Positions 1 to 5,670 of a DNA stretch of 7,652 bases are shown piece by piece (within the stretch, counting starts at the first letter, position 1; the number at the start of each line of letters is the position of its first letter). Made by a program: the position numbers and the translations under genes. Origin of the DNA: Thermofilaceae archaeon. Its GTDB lineage: Archaea > Thermoproteota > Thermoprotei > Thermofilales > B69-G16. The notes under the pieces are model-generated. The model searched no databases and was not told where the DNA came from. It saw nothing but the letters and a program-made list of their open reading frames with translations. The stretch covers positions 1 through 7,652 of the forward strand of contig JALURF010000193.1 of the NCBI GenBank assembly GCA_027017165.1, written 5' to 3'.

Positions 1-31
1 GGATATAGAAATCAAGTTAAAGGCGTTCTCC

Positions 32-376
32 ATGAAGGCGTTAATCGAGGTTATTAAGGAAAAACTAGAAAAAAGAGGTTTTAAAGTGGTCCTAAATGAT
101 ACACTTGAAGGTATCAGCGGCATACAGCATCGATTTAGCCTCTTAGCGCGTAAAGAGGAAATAGTGATATGTGTTGATATTCCAAACCCCTCTTTCATGC
201 TTCCCGCTGTGTATGGGAAAGCGATAGACCTGCCTTGGGTTAAAGTTCTAGTTCCAGTTAAGGAGGAAAATCTCTGTAGCTACAACTATACCATAGATAA
301 TTTATCCGTGATTTCATACAAAGACATAGAAGAGCTAACTAAAAAATTCGAGCAAAAGCTTAAGGAACTTCTTTAA
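32..376 (+). CDS. Hypothetical protein, possible degenerate PD-(D/E)XK (Mrr-like) domain; 5' end uncertain
   Basis: This 114-residue soluble protein is not confidently recognised. Its apparent layout is an N-terminal helix (residues 1-17), three strands (about 19-27, 32-41 and 44-51), a helix (about 56-67), a strand (70-76) and a C-terminal Lys/Glu-rich helix (96-114). This order resembles Mrr-type restriction-endonuclease folds. The stretch GISGIQHRFSLLA (27-39) looks like the 'G.SG..H.FD.LA' signature I associate with such archaeal proteins, but the usual Asp after Phe is Ser, and the next strand (IVICVDIP) lacks an E-x-K pair, so nuclease activity is doubtful. The reading frame is open without a stop back to base 2 (preceding residues DIEIKLKAFS), so the ATG at 32 may be an internal Met of a longer protein cut by the window edge. 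No strong ribosome binding site precedes it. It converges on the minus-strand genes that follow. Confidence 0.6.
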   Translation: MKALIEVIKEKLEKRGFKVVLNDTLEGISGIQHRFSLLARKEEIVICVDIPNPSFMLPAVYGKAIDLPWVKVLVPVKEENLCSYNYTIDNLSVISYKDIEELTKKFEQKLKELL

Positions 377-383
377 TAGACGG

Positions 384-439
384 CGGTCATAAGCTTACCC
401 TCTCATCATAACTCAGTGTGCCATCAGCCAATCATTCCA
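384..439 (-). ncRNA. Candidate archaeal box C/D guide RNA (2'-O-methylation guide)
   Basis: Read on the minus strand, the convergent intergenic gap contains in order a C-like box AUGAUUG (429-435), a 12-nt guide (417-428), a D' box CUGA (413-416), a 3-nt spacer, a perfect C' box AUGAUGA (403-409), a second 12-nt guide (391-402) and a D-like box AUGA (387-390). The 12-nt guides and short D'-C' spacer match the known architecture of archaeal C/D RNAs. The C and D boxes deviate from consensus in a compensating way: the usual G6-C1 pair of the kink-turn becomes U6-A1. Two G-C pairs (437-438 with 385-386) plus a U-G wobble could form the terminal stem after a 3-nt bulge. The RNA fits wholly between the two flanking stop codons, and a TATA-like box lies about 24 bp upstream. 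If real, it would assemble with L7Ae, Nop5 and fibrillarin. It was found by eye, with no expression evidence. Confidence 0.55.
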
Positions 440-457
440 AATAGATATTTAAAATCG

Positions 458-467
458 ATTTAATAAG
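458..467 (-). promoter_or_regulatory. TATA-like box upstream of candidate C/D RNA
   Basis: CTTATTAAAT on the minus strand is centred about 24 bp upstream of position 439, the predicted 5' end of the guide RNA, which is a suitable archaeal TATA-to-start spacing. It directly abuts the stop codon of the upstream membrane-protein gene. The RNA could instead be processed from read-through transcripts. The surrounding DNA is AT-rich, so a chance match is possible. Confidence 0.3.
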
Positions 468-1100
468 TTATTCTGGAGCTTTTTCCCTTGGTCGGCTTAG
501 ATACTCTCTCACATAATCCCCGAAAAAGAACCAAGTAGCGAAGACAGCTATGGATAGGCCGATTCCTATCGAAAGCCCCGAAACTAGAGATGTTTTGACC
601 TCAGGAGATAAGGCCGATATATCTATAAGCAGGGCGGTGAGTATTAGGAACGATATGAAGAATAGATAGCTTCGAAGTTTTGTCTCTATCTTCATCCTGG
701 TTATAAGGAAGTTGAACAGGGAGAGTATTATCAAGGCTATTAGTAGTATGCTGGCCATTTTCCCCAGCATTACTAGGGCCTCCATAAAGGCGTTCATGGA
801 CTCCTGAGGTAGTAGTAGGCGGGCCGCTATCAACACTCCTAGGAAAGCCAGTCCGACATCTACGGCTCCTATAATTATTTTTGAAATTGAGACCGGAGGT
901 GCTTTGCCCACTATCTTTTCGAAGCCTTCATCTATATCGGCGAATTCTAGAAGCTTAGTCAAGTAGGTATGTAGAATTTTCCCTATTAAGGCTATGATCG
1001 TTATCGCCGTGATGGCGAAGAATATCCTAGGAGCTATTTGGGTTATCTCCGCCGTGATCTCGCCTAAGATCTGCTCGATTACCTCTTCTACTGGGGGCAT
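468..1100 (-). CDS. Five-helix membrane protein, MscS-type TM-repeat-like
   Basis: This is a 210-residue integral membrane protein with five hydrophobic segments at about 23-43, 75-97, 109-133, 145-161 and 171-193. An amphipathic N-terminus and a charged C-terminus (RPREKAPE) flank them. The segment after helix 1 (TKLLEFADIDEGFEKIVGK) and the Gly-rich last helix (GLSIGIGLSIAVF) resemble the conserved transmembrane repeats found in archaeal small-conductance mechanosensitive channel relatives. There is no cytoplasmic MscS beta domain, so channel function is only inferred. I chose the ATG at 1100 over an in-frame GTG at 1109. That GTG lies inside a GGTG ribosome binding site placed 6 nt before the ATG, and the ATG follows the upstream transporter's stop by one base. 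This indicates translational coupling and membership of the same operon. Confidence 0.8.
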   Translation of the reverse strand: MPPVEEVIEQILGEITAEITQIAPRIFFAITAITIIALIGKILHTYLTKLLEFADIDEGFEKIVGKAPPVSISKIIIGAVDVGLAFLGVLIAARLLLPQESMNAFMEALVMLGKMASILLIALIILSLFNFLITRMKIETKLRSYLFFISFLILTALLIDISALSPEVKTSLVSGLSIGIGLSIAVFATWFFFGDYVREYLSRPREKAPE

Positions 1101-1101
1101 A

Positions 1102-2409
1102 TTATACACCTATAAGGATGACCGCCAAGCGATATATCACGTATAAGATTAAGAGGCTGAATGTTAAAACAATTATCCTCAGAGTTATTAAGACTGCTTC
1201 CCAAGATATCTCAAGGGTTAATCTATAACCAGATACACTTACCTGAAACAACGTGCCCGCGTATCCTCTAGCCATATGTCCGGGGACTATAGCTACCTCT
1301 GGTATCGCGAAATAGGCTATTACTAGCGCGGAGAATTTAAACAGTATCACGCTCAAGGCTAAAAGCATATAATCCTCTTTTACGAAACTCCCCAAGAGGG
1401 CTGCTAGTAACTGTCCTAGACCGCTTAGAGATATTAACAGGAAGGCTGCGCGAGAGGGTCCTAAGTTTCCTAGATACCTAGCATAGAGAAAGCCTCCTAA
1501 GAAGCCGGATCCTGTGCTGAATAGGGAGTTGTAGGAAGATAAGCCTAGGTGTGCGAAAGGATTTCCTGTAATGAAGATCAATATGGGAGTTATAGAGTCG
1601 AAGGCCAGCGATATCTTATAATATTTAAACGACAGCCTGCCCCAGAGAAGAGAAGAAACTATGCTGGTAGCTGTTCCCACAAGACCTACCGTTGTAGCCC
1701 AGTAAGCTGGTAGGCCTAGCTTTGAGATTAACACATAGACCCAGAATACGCTTAAAAGATTTGCCGACGCTATATAGAAAACCTGGTATAGCGATACTGT
1801 GTATATTTTCTCCACTTCTCTTATATGCACTGGTTCTGTTCCGCTTTTTATTTTAAGTTCGGGGAAAGCCATAAGTGCCGTAGAAGCCAGGCCTATTAGA
1901 GAACCATAGATAAAGGAATAAGTAAATCCTTTATCTCCCATCGATAGAAAAGTCGTGGCTAAGAAGTATCCTAATATGCTTGATGCTGATGCTGCCGAGC
2001 TTCTTTTAGCGGTTACATCTCTTACATCCTCCTCTCCGAAGCTACCATAGATCAGCTGGTTTAACTGTAGGGATATTAAGGAGGAAAAGAAGTTTTTGAG
2101 GGTATAGAGCAAGAGTAGATGTTCTAAGTTTTTCAAAAAAGGTGCTAAAAGCCATAACAGCCTCTCTCCGGCGTGGACTGTTAGAAAGCGTTTTTTGATG
2201 TTTTCTTTTTTAAAGAGATTAGGGCGTTTGTAGGATATCAGCCCTATCAACACGGCTGGAAGTGAGGAAGCTGCGATTATGTGAGACATGGATTCGATAT
2301 CGTAGCCCAGTGATGCTATGTAGACTAGAAATATTCCGTTGGTGAGGGGCAGGTATATGTTGGCTAGTAGAGCCTCGCCTATCAGAGCCGCTTTAAGAGT
2401 TTTTGACAA
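1102..2409 (-). CDS. MFS-like transporter with extra C-terminal membrane helix
   Basis: This is a 435-residue polytopic membrane protein. The N-terminal half has hydrophobic segments from residue 7 to about 182. A loop with DVRDVTAKRSS (about 128-138) sits where MFS carriers have their charged intra-domain loop. A hydrophilic linker (about 183-201) then joins a second half with a similar run of helices to about residue 370. This 6+6 pattern supports a major facilitator type carrier, but no motif identifies a substrate. After the second half comes a 30-residue polar stretch (about 372-400) and one further strong helix (about 402-433), which is unusual for the family. It starts with TTG, preceded by GGAGG at 7 nt spacing. 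The gene lies 20 bp after the ATP-cone gene and one base before the five-helix membrane protein, so it is probably in the same operon. Confidence 0.75.
   Translation of the reverse strand: MSKTLKAALIGEALLANIYLPLTNGIFLVYIASLGYDIESMSHIIAASSLPAVLIGLISYKRPNLFKKENIKKRFLTVHAGERLLWLLAPFLKNLEHLLLLYTLKNFFSSLISLQLNQLIYGSFGEEDVRDVTAKRSSAASASSILGYFLATTFLSMGDKGFTYSFIYGSLIGLASTALMAFPELKIKSGTEPVHIREVEKIYTVSLYQVFYIASANLLSVFWVYVLISKLGLPAYWATTVGLVGTATSIVSSLLWGRLSFKYYKISLAFDSITPILIFITGNPFAHLGLSSYNSLFSTGSGFLGGFLYARYLGNLGPSRAAFLLISLSGLGQLLAALLGSFVKEDYMLLALSVILFKFSALVIAYFAIPEVAIVPGHMARGYAGTLFQVSVSGYRLTLEISWEAVLITLRIIVLTFSLLILYVIYRLAVILIGV
1104..1111 (-). promoter_or_regulatory. Ribosome binding site AGGTGTAT region deciding the start at 1100
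   Basis: On the minus strand AGGTG is followed by TATAAT and then ATG. This archaeal Shine-Dalgarno element lies within the last codons of the transporter gene and overlaps the alternative GTG start, which makes the GTG an unlikely initiation codon. Confidence 0.55.
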
Positions 2410-2412
2410 TTC

Positions 2413-2430
2413 GCTCCCTCCAGGGGGAGC
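2413..2430 (-). promoter_or_regulatory. GC-rich inverted repeat enclosing the transporter's ribosome binding site
   Basis: GCTCCC and GGGAGC form a perfect 6-bp inverted repeat separated by six bases in the gap between the ATP-cone and transporter genes. In the minus-strand mRNA the GGAGGG Shine-Dalgarno element is split between the loop end and the 3' arm, so the hairpin would hide it. The repeat starts at the last base of the ATP-cone stop codon, so a ribosome finishing that gene would melt it. This is a plausible translational-coupling element, but only from sequence. Confidence 0.4.
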
Positions 2431-3023
2431 TATTTCAGCGGTTTTTTAGGTATGAAAGGCTTCCACCCAAGCTTCTTACGGAACTCATTTATAGCTTTTA
2501 TGGATTTCTTTTTATCCTCGACTGACATCTTCCTAGTCTTTAAGACGGCCATGTAGAGTACGTATGTCCTATTGTGTATAGTTCGCCTGGGGATTCCCAT
2601 TTCCAGATCTTCCTCTAATTCTCTAAGTATGGCTTTTACTTCTTCGAAGCTGCTAAGCCCTTTTTCTCCTATATCTCGGACTTCCCTACCTAAGTATAGG
2701 TTTCCCTTTTTGACTACTACGAACTTGCCGTTCTCAAATGTTACCCTTCCCTTAACTATACGGTCGTAGAACTCCCAGTTCTCCGCCCATTCCGGGTTTT
2801 TCTCTCGCAACGATTTTAATACCATTCTCCTTATCTGCGTCGTTTTCATGCCCTCTTTTACCTGTTTTTCAACTTTATCCGCTATCTCTCTGGCGACCTC
2901 CTCCGGGGCTCCTGCATTAACGCAGCTCTTTACAATCTTCTCTTTATCGAATTCCTCTACTGAACCGTCAACTTTGACTATTTTGACCATTTTATCGCCA
3001 AGAATATTAACTGTCTCTTCCAT
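2430..3023 (-). CDS. Standalone ATP-cone domain protein
   Basis: This is a 197-residue soluble protein. Residues 12 to about 110 match the ATP-cone, the nucleotide-binding regulatory domain found at the front of ribonucleotide reductases and in NrdR. The opening VKVDGSVEEFDKEKI corresponds to the family's 'KRDG...FD.eKI', with Val in place of the usual Arg. The later segment KTTQIRRMVLKSLREKNPEWAENW followed by a Tyr-Asp pair matches the domain's second half. There is no NrdR zinc ribbon and no reductase domain. Residues 113-197 form a Lys/Glu-rich, probably helical C-terminal domain that I do not recognise. The start is uncertain. The ATP-cone begins at Met12 (ATG at 2990), and a TATA-like box ending 3 bp upstream of the 3023 ATG would start transcription near 3004, favouring Met12. 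It heads the transporter cluster and is divergent from pncA. Confidence 0.75.
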   Translation of the reverse strand: MEETVNILGDKMVKIVKVDGSVEEFDKEKIVKSCVNAGAPEEVAREIADKVEKQVKEGMKTTQIRRMVLKSLREKNPEWAENWEFYDRIVKGRVTFENGKFVVVKKGNLYLGREVRDIGEKGLSSFEEVKAILRELEEDLEMGIPRRTIHNRTYVLYMAVLKTRKMSVEDKKKSIKAINEFRKKLGWKPFIPKKPLK

Positions 3024-3025
3024 AA

Positions 3026-3035
3026 AAATTTTAAA
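3026..3035 (-). promoter_or_regulatory. Putative TATA box for the ATP-cone gene
   Basis: TTTAAAATTT on the minus strand would place transcription initiation near 3004, about 14 nt upstream of the internal ATG at 2990 and downstream of the ATG at 3023. The 3024-3115 region separates divergent genes, so it must hold promoters in both directions. Confidence 0.35.
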
Positions 3036-3080
3036 CTCGAAGATAATGCTACTTATTTCAAACTATAACGCGGTTAAACG

Positions 3081-3088
3081 TATATAGG
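3081..3088 (+). promoter_or_regulatory. Putative TATA box for pncA-nadE
   Basis: TATATAGG, preceded by CGGTTAAACG, is centred about 31 bp upstream of the pncA ATG. It predicts a transcript starting within a few bases of the ATG, leaderless or nearly so, which fits the absence of a ribosome binding site there. A second AT-rich element (CTAAAATATTTA, about 3095-3106) lies too close to the ATG for normal spacing. Confidence 0.4.
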
Positions 3089-3115
3089 CTTATCCTAAAA
3101 TATTTACCGATCCTT

Positions 3116-3715
3116 ATGGTCGCGGTAGAAGTCCCCGAGTATAAAATATCGGAGGAAAAAACAGTTTTAGACTCTAAGACTACTGCATTGATTATAGTTG
3201 ATATGCAAAATGACTTCGCACATCCTGATGGCAAGCTTTTCGTTCCTGAAGCTAGAGAAACCATTCCCGCTATCAGAAAACTCTTGGAAAAAGCTAGAAA
3301 GGCGGGCGTTTTGGTGATCTACACTCAAGATTGGCACCGAAAGGAGGATATCGAGTTTGGTATCTGGGGTGAACACGCCGTCGGTGGGACTTGGGGCGCC
3401 GAAATAGTAGAAGAACTAAAACCTGAAGAAAACGAGATAACTATACATAAACTGAGATACGACGCTTTCTTTGGAACTCCTCTAGATCATCTACTGAGGA
3501 TATATAAAGTAGATACGTTGGTGATCACGGGTACAGTCGCTAATATTTGCGTTCTTCATACCGCTGGCACGGCCGCTTTACTAGGCTACAAAATAATTGT
3601 ACCCATCGACTGTATCTCTGCGCTAACGGATTTTGATAGATATGCCGCTTATAGGCAGATCTACTTTCTGTATAAGGGGATTTTAACCAAGTCTGAGAAT
3701 ATAGAATTCAGGTAG
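3116..3715 (+). CDS. pncA: Nicotinamidase (isochorismatase-fold)
   Basis: This cytoplasmic enzyme of 199 residues is predicted to hydrolyse nicotinamide to nicotinic acid and ammonia for NAD salvage. The cysteine-hydrolase triad is visible: Asp29 in IIVDMQNDF, Lys112 in ITIHKLRYDAF and Cys145 in GTVANICVLHTA. The residues preceding Cys145 fit the family's cis-peptide/oxyanion loop. Asp72, His74 and His87, in TQDWH and WGEHAVGGTWGAE, match the metal-site ligands of archaeal nicotinamidases. Length is in the family range (about 180-210). The ATG has no ribosome binding site but has a TATA-like box at leaderless spacing. Linkage to nadE, 4 bp downstream, favours nicotinamidase over other isochorismatase-family amidohydrolases. 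I see no broken or missing key residue. Confidence 0.9.
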   Translation: MVAVEVPEYKISEEKTVLDSKTTALIIVDMQNDFAHPDGKLFVPEARETIPAIRKLLEKARKAGVLVIYTQDWHRKEDIEFGIWGEHAVGGTWGAEIVEELKPEENEITIHKLRYDAFFGTPLDHLLRIYKVDTLVITGTVANICVLHTAGTAALLGYKIIVPIDCISALTDFDRYAAYRQIYFLYKGILTKSENIEFR

Positions 3716-3719
3716 GAGC

Positions 3720-4586
3720 ATGAAGATAACGCTAGAGGATTTAAAACTCGACTACGACTTTGTGGAGAAGAGGATAATCGAATTTATAAGAGATTATTTT
3801 GAAAAAATTGGCGTAAACAGGGCAGTCGTAGGGGTTAGTGGAGGAGTAGACTCGACAGTAACAGCTTTTCTAACTGTTAGGGCATTAGGCAGCAATAAAG
3901 TTACGGCACTGATAATGCCCGATAGTAAGGTTACGCCTCCGCGGGACTTGGAAGACGCTATAAGAATTGCCGAAATTCTGGGAGTAAAAAAGTATCGAGT
4001 AGATATCGCTGGTATACTGGAAGGCTATAGGGAAAATGTTCCATTCTTTCAAGCGAATAATAGAATTGCACTAGGCAATTTAAGGGCGCGCATTAGAATG
4101 ACGTTATTGTACTACTATGCGAACACGAATAATGCGATAGTAGTGGGAACTGGGGATAAAAGCGAGCTTCTTATAGGATACTTTACGAAATACGGAGATG
4201 GCGGCGTCGATATACTACCTATAGGCGATCTATATAAGACACAGGTTAGGCAATTAGCTTTACACTTAGGCGTTCCGAGAGAAATCGCTGAAAAACCGAG
4301 TAGCCCGGCTTTATGGCCCGGTCAAACGGCTGAAGGAGAGCTAGGTATGAGCTATAGCGAGGTAGACTTGGTGTTATACTCGTTTTTTGATAGGAAAATC
4401 GAAGCAAGTAAAATTCCTCAGGTTACTGGAGTGGAGGAATGGAAGGTTAAAGCTATCTTAGAGAGGGTATCCAAGACTTCGCATAAGAGAAATATGCCGC
4501 CTATACCTAAGATTTCGGGCCGTACGTTAGGAGCAGATTTGGTGATGCCGCAATACTTTTCTATAGAAGAAATCAATGAGTTTTAG
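3720..4586 (+). CDS. nadE: NAD+ synthetase, ammonia-dependent
   Basis: This enzyme converts nicotinic acid adenine dinucleotide, ATP and ammonia to NAD+ in the last step of NAD synthesis. It has 288 residues, the size of the single-domain, ammonia-using form, with no glutaminase domain. The N-type ATP pyrophosphatase P-loop SGGVDST is at 40-46. Other family blocks are GNLRARIRM (119-127), GTGDKSELLIGYFTKYGDGG (143-162), PIGDLYKTQVR (167-177) and the SPALWPGQTAEGELG loop near 195-209 that closes over substrate. TAGGAG overlapping the pncA stop provides a close ribosome binding site, and the 4-bp gap implies co-transcription and coupling with pncA. The gene ends by overlapping the stop codon of the convergent tfb gene. 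Nothing appears truncated. Confidence 0.95.
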   Translation: MKITLEDLKLDYDFVEKRIIEFIRDYFEKIGVNRAVVGVSGGVDSTVTAFLTVRALGSNKVTALIMPDSKVTPPRDLEDAIRIAEILGVKKYRVDIAGILEGYRENVPFFQANNRIALGNLRARIRMTLLYYYANTNNAIVVGTGDKSELLIGYFTKYGDGGVDILPIGDLYKTQVRQLALHLGVPREIAEKPSSPALWPGQTAEGELGMSYSEVDLVLYSFFDRKIEASKIPQVTGVEEWKVKAILERVSKTSHKRNMPPIPKISGRTLGADLVMPQYFSIEEINEF

Positions 4587-5515
4587 CGAATGGGCAGTTT
4601 AATCTTTAGTTTTTTAGCTAATTCTTTATACCTATTCCTCACGGTTACTTCCGTCACTTGAGCGGCTCTAGCCACTTCTTTCTGAGTTCTGACTTCTCCA
4701 GATAACAGAGCAGCTATATATATAGCGGCTGCGGCGAGCCCCGCTGGATCTTTTCCGGCAGTCAATCCCATTTCTTGGGCTTTTTTCAGAATCTCTATGG
4801 CCTTTTTAATAGTCTGAGTACTCAGTTTGAGCAGTTCTCCTATACGGGGAGCGAAGTCAATCGGGCTCGGCAGAGGGACTTTAACTTGAGTTTCTCTAAC
4901 TAGTAGCCTATAGCATCTAGCTACGTCTTTTCTACCAGCTCTAGTGTATTTAGCTATTTCATCTAAAGTTCTTGGTATTTTCTTTTCTCTACAAGCGGCG
5001 TAAACGGCTGCAGCCATCACCGATTCTATAGATCTCCCTCTTACCAATCCGGTTTCAAGAGCTTTCTTATAAATCTCAAGTGCCCGATCCATAGCGTATT
5101 GTGGTAGTCCAAGTTGGGAGCCTAGCCTTTCTAATTCTATAGATGCCTGGCTTAAATTTCTCTCAATTGAGGATTGTACTCTAGCCCTTATATGCCATTT
5201 TCGAAGCCTCAGCATCTCAATCTTCTTTTTCAAACCTATTTCTCTTCCAGCGGCGTCTTTGCTACGCCAATCTATATCAGTTGAAAGACTGTCAGGCGTT
5301 AAGCGTGTTATGGGTGCTCCCACTCTACTCCTCTTTTCTCTTTCCTCGGGCGTGAACGCTCTCCATTCGGGTCCTCTATCTATCTCTCTTTCTCTAATTA
5401 CGTAGCCGCACTCCGCGCAGATAATCTCTCCTCTGGTTGGGTCGTAAATTAGTTTAGTACCTCCGCAGATTGGACATTTATGGTATGTTTCCTCAAATTC
5501 TTCCAAGATTTCCAC
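4583..5515 (-). CDS. tfb: Transcription initiation factor B (TFB, TFIIB homologue)
   Basis: This is a basal archaeal transcription factor that binds TBP-TATA complexes and recruits RNA polymerase. Its 310 residues match the family's usual length. An N-terminal zinc ribbon (Cys14, Cys17, Cys33, Cys36) is followed by the B-reader/B-linker region (about 45-85, including DRGPEWRAFTPEE). Two cyclin-like repeats follow (about 115-205 and 210-302), the second ending with a helix-turn-helix that in TFB reads the BRE. All four cysteines are present, so this is a full, probably functional TFB. The start is ambiguous. The GTG at 5515 lies within GAGGTG, itself a good ribosome binding site 6 nt before an in-frame TTG (5504-5506). 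The TATA-like box centred about 5535 also favours the TTG, which would remove three residues. It is convergent with nadE (stops overlap) and follows a 155-bp upstream region. Confidence 0.95.
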   Translation of the reverse strand: MEILEEFEETYHKCPICGGTKLIYDPTRGEIICAECGYVIREREIDRGPEWRAFTPEEREKRSRVGAPITRLTPDSLSTDIDWRSKDAAGREIGLKKKIEMLRLRKWHIRARVQSSIERNLSQASIELERLGSQLGLPQYAMDRALEIYKKALETGLVRGRSIESVMAAAVYAACREKKIPRTLDEIAKYTRAGRKDVARCYRLLVRETQVKVPLPSPIDFAPRIGELLKLSTQTIKKAIEILKKAQEMGLTAGKDPAGLAAAAIYIAALLSGEVRTQKEVARAAQVTEVTVRNRYKELAKKLKIKLPIR

Positions 5516-5530
5516 CTCGATGAAAAGATT

Positions 5531-5540
5531 TTTATATTTA
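5531..5540 (-). promoter_or_regulatory. Putative TATA box of tfb
   Basis: TAAATATAAA on the minus strand is centred about 20 bp before the GTG at 5515 and about 30 bp before the TTG at 5506. The rest of the 5516-5670 region is AT-rich with further TATA-like runs (about 5550-5577), so a longer leader is also possible. No structured RNA or ORF was convincing in this gap. Confidence 0.4.
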
Positions 5541-5580
5541 ACGGTCGGGAAATATTTTTAAATGTTATATATAAGTTTTT

Positions 5581-5603
5581 CGGTTAAAACGCTTGTATAT
5601 AGG
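5581..5603 (+). promoter_or_regulatory. Plus-strand promoter-like module without an obvious gene
   Basis: CGGTTAAAACG followed by CTTG and TATATAGG closely resembles the pncA promoter module at 3071-3088 (CGGTTAAACG then TATATAGG). Here it points toward the 3' end of the minus-strand hydrolase gene. A transcript from it would start near 5624 and meet no convincing ORF, so it would be non-coding or antisense if made at all. Confidence 0.25.
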
Positions 5604-5670
5604 GCAGAGTATACTGGTTTATTCTATTTCTCTAGGAGTAGAAGTATAGGGGAAATAAGATTAAAGAAGC

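Noticed and set aside
1..57. Possible end of an upstream gene in frame 1 (stop TAA at 55-57)
   Set aside because: Only 18 residues without recognisable features; it would overlap the next frame, which is itself open to the edge, so the two cannot be told apart here.
2572..3087. Plus-strand open frames opposite the ATP-cone gene
   Set aside because: Ser/Thr/Leu-rich translations that mirror a well-supported minus-strand domain, with no ribosome binding site or family resemblance.
3058..3376. Minus-strand open frames opposite pncA
   Set aside because: Shadows of a gene with a complete catalytic triad and metal ligands.
5608..5615. Palindrome AGTATACT in the tfb upstream region
   Set aside because: Eight-base palindromes are expected by chance in AT-rich DNA, and no second copy supports an operator.
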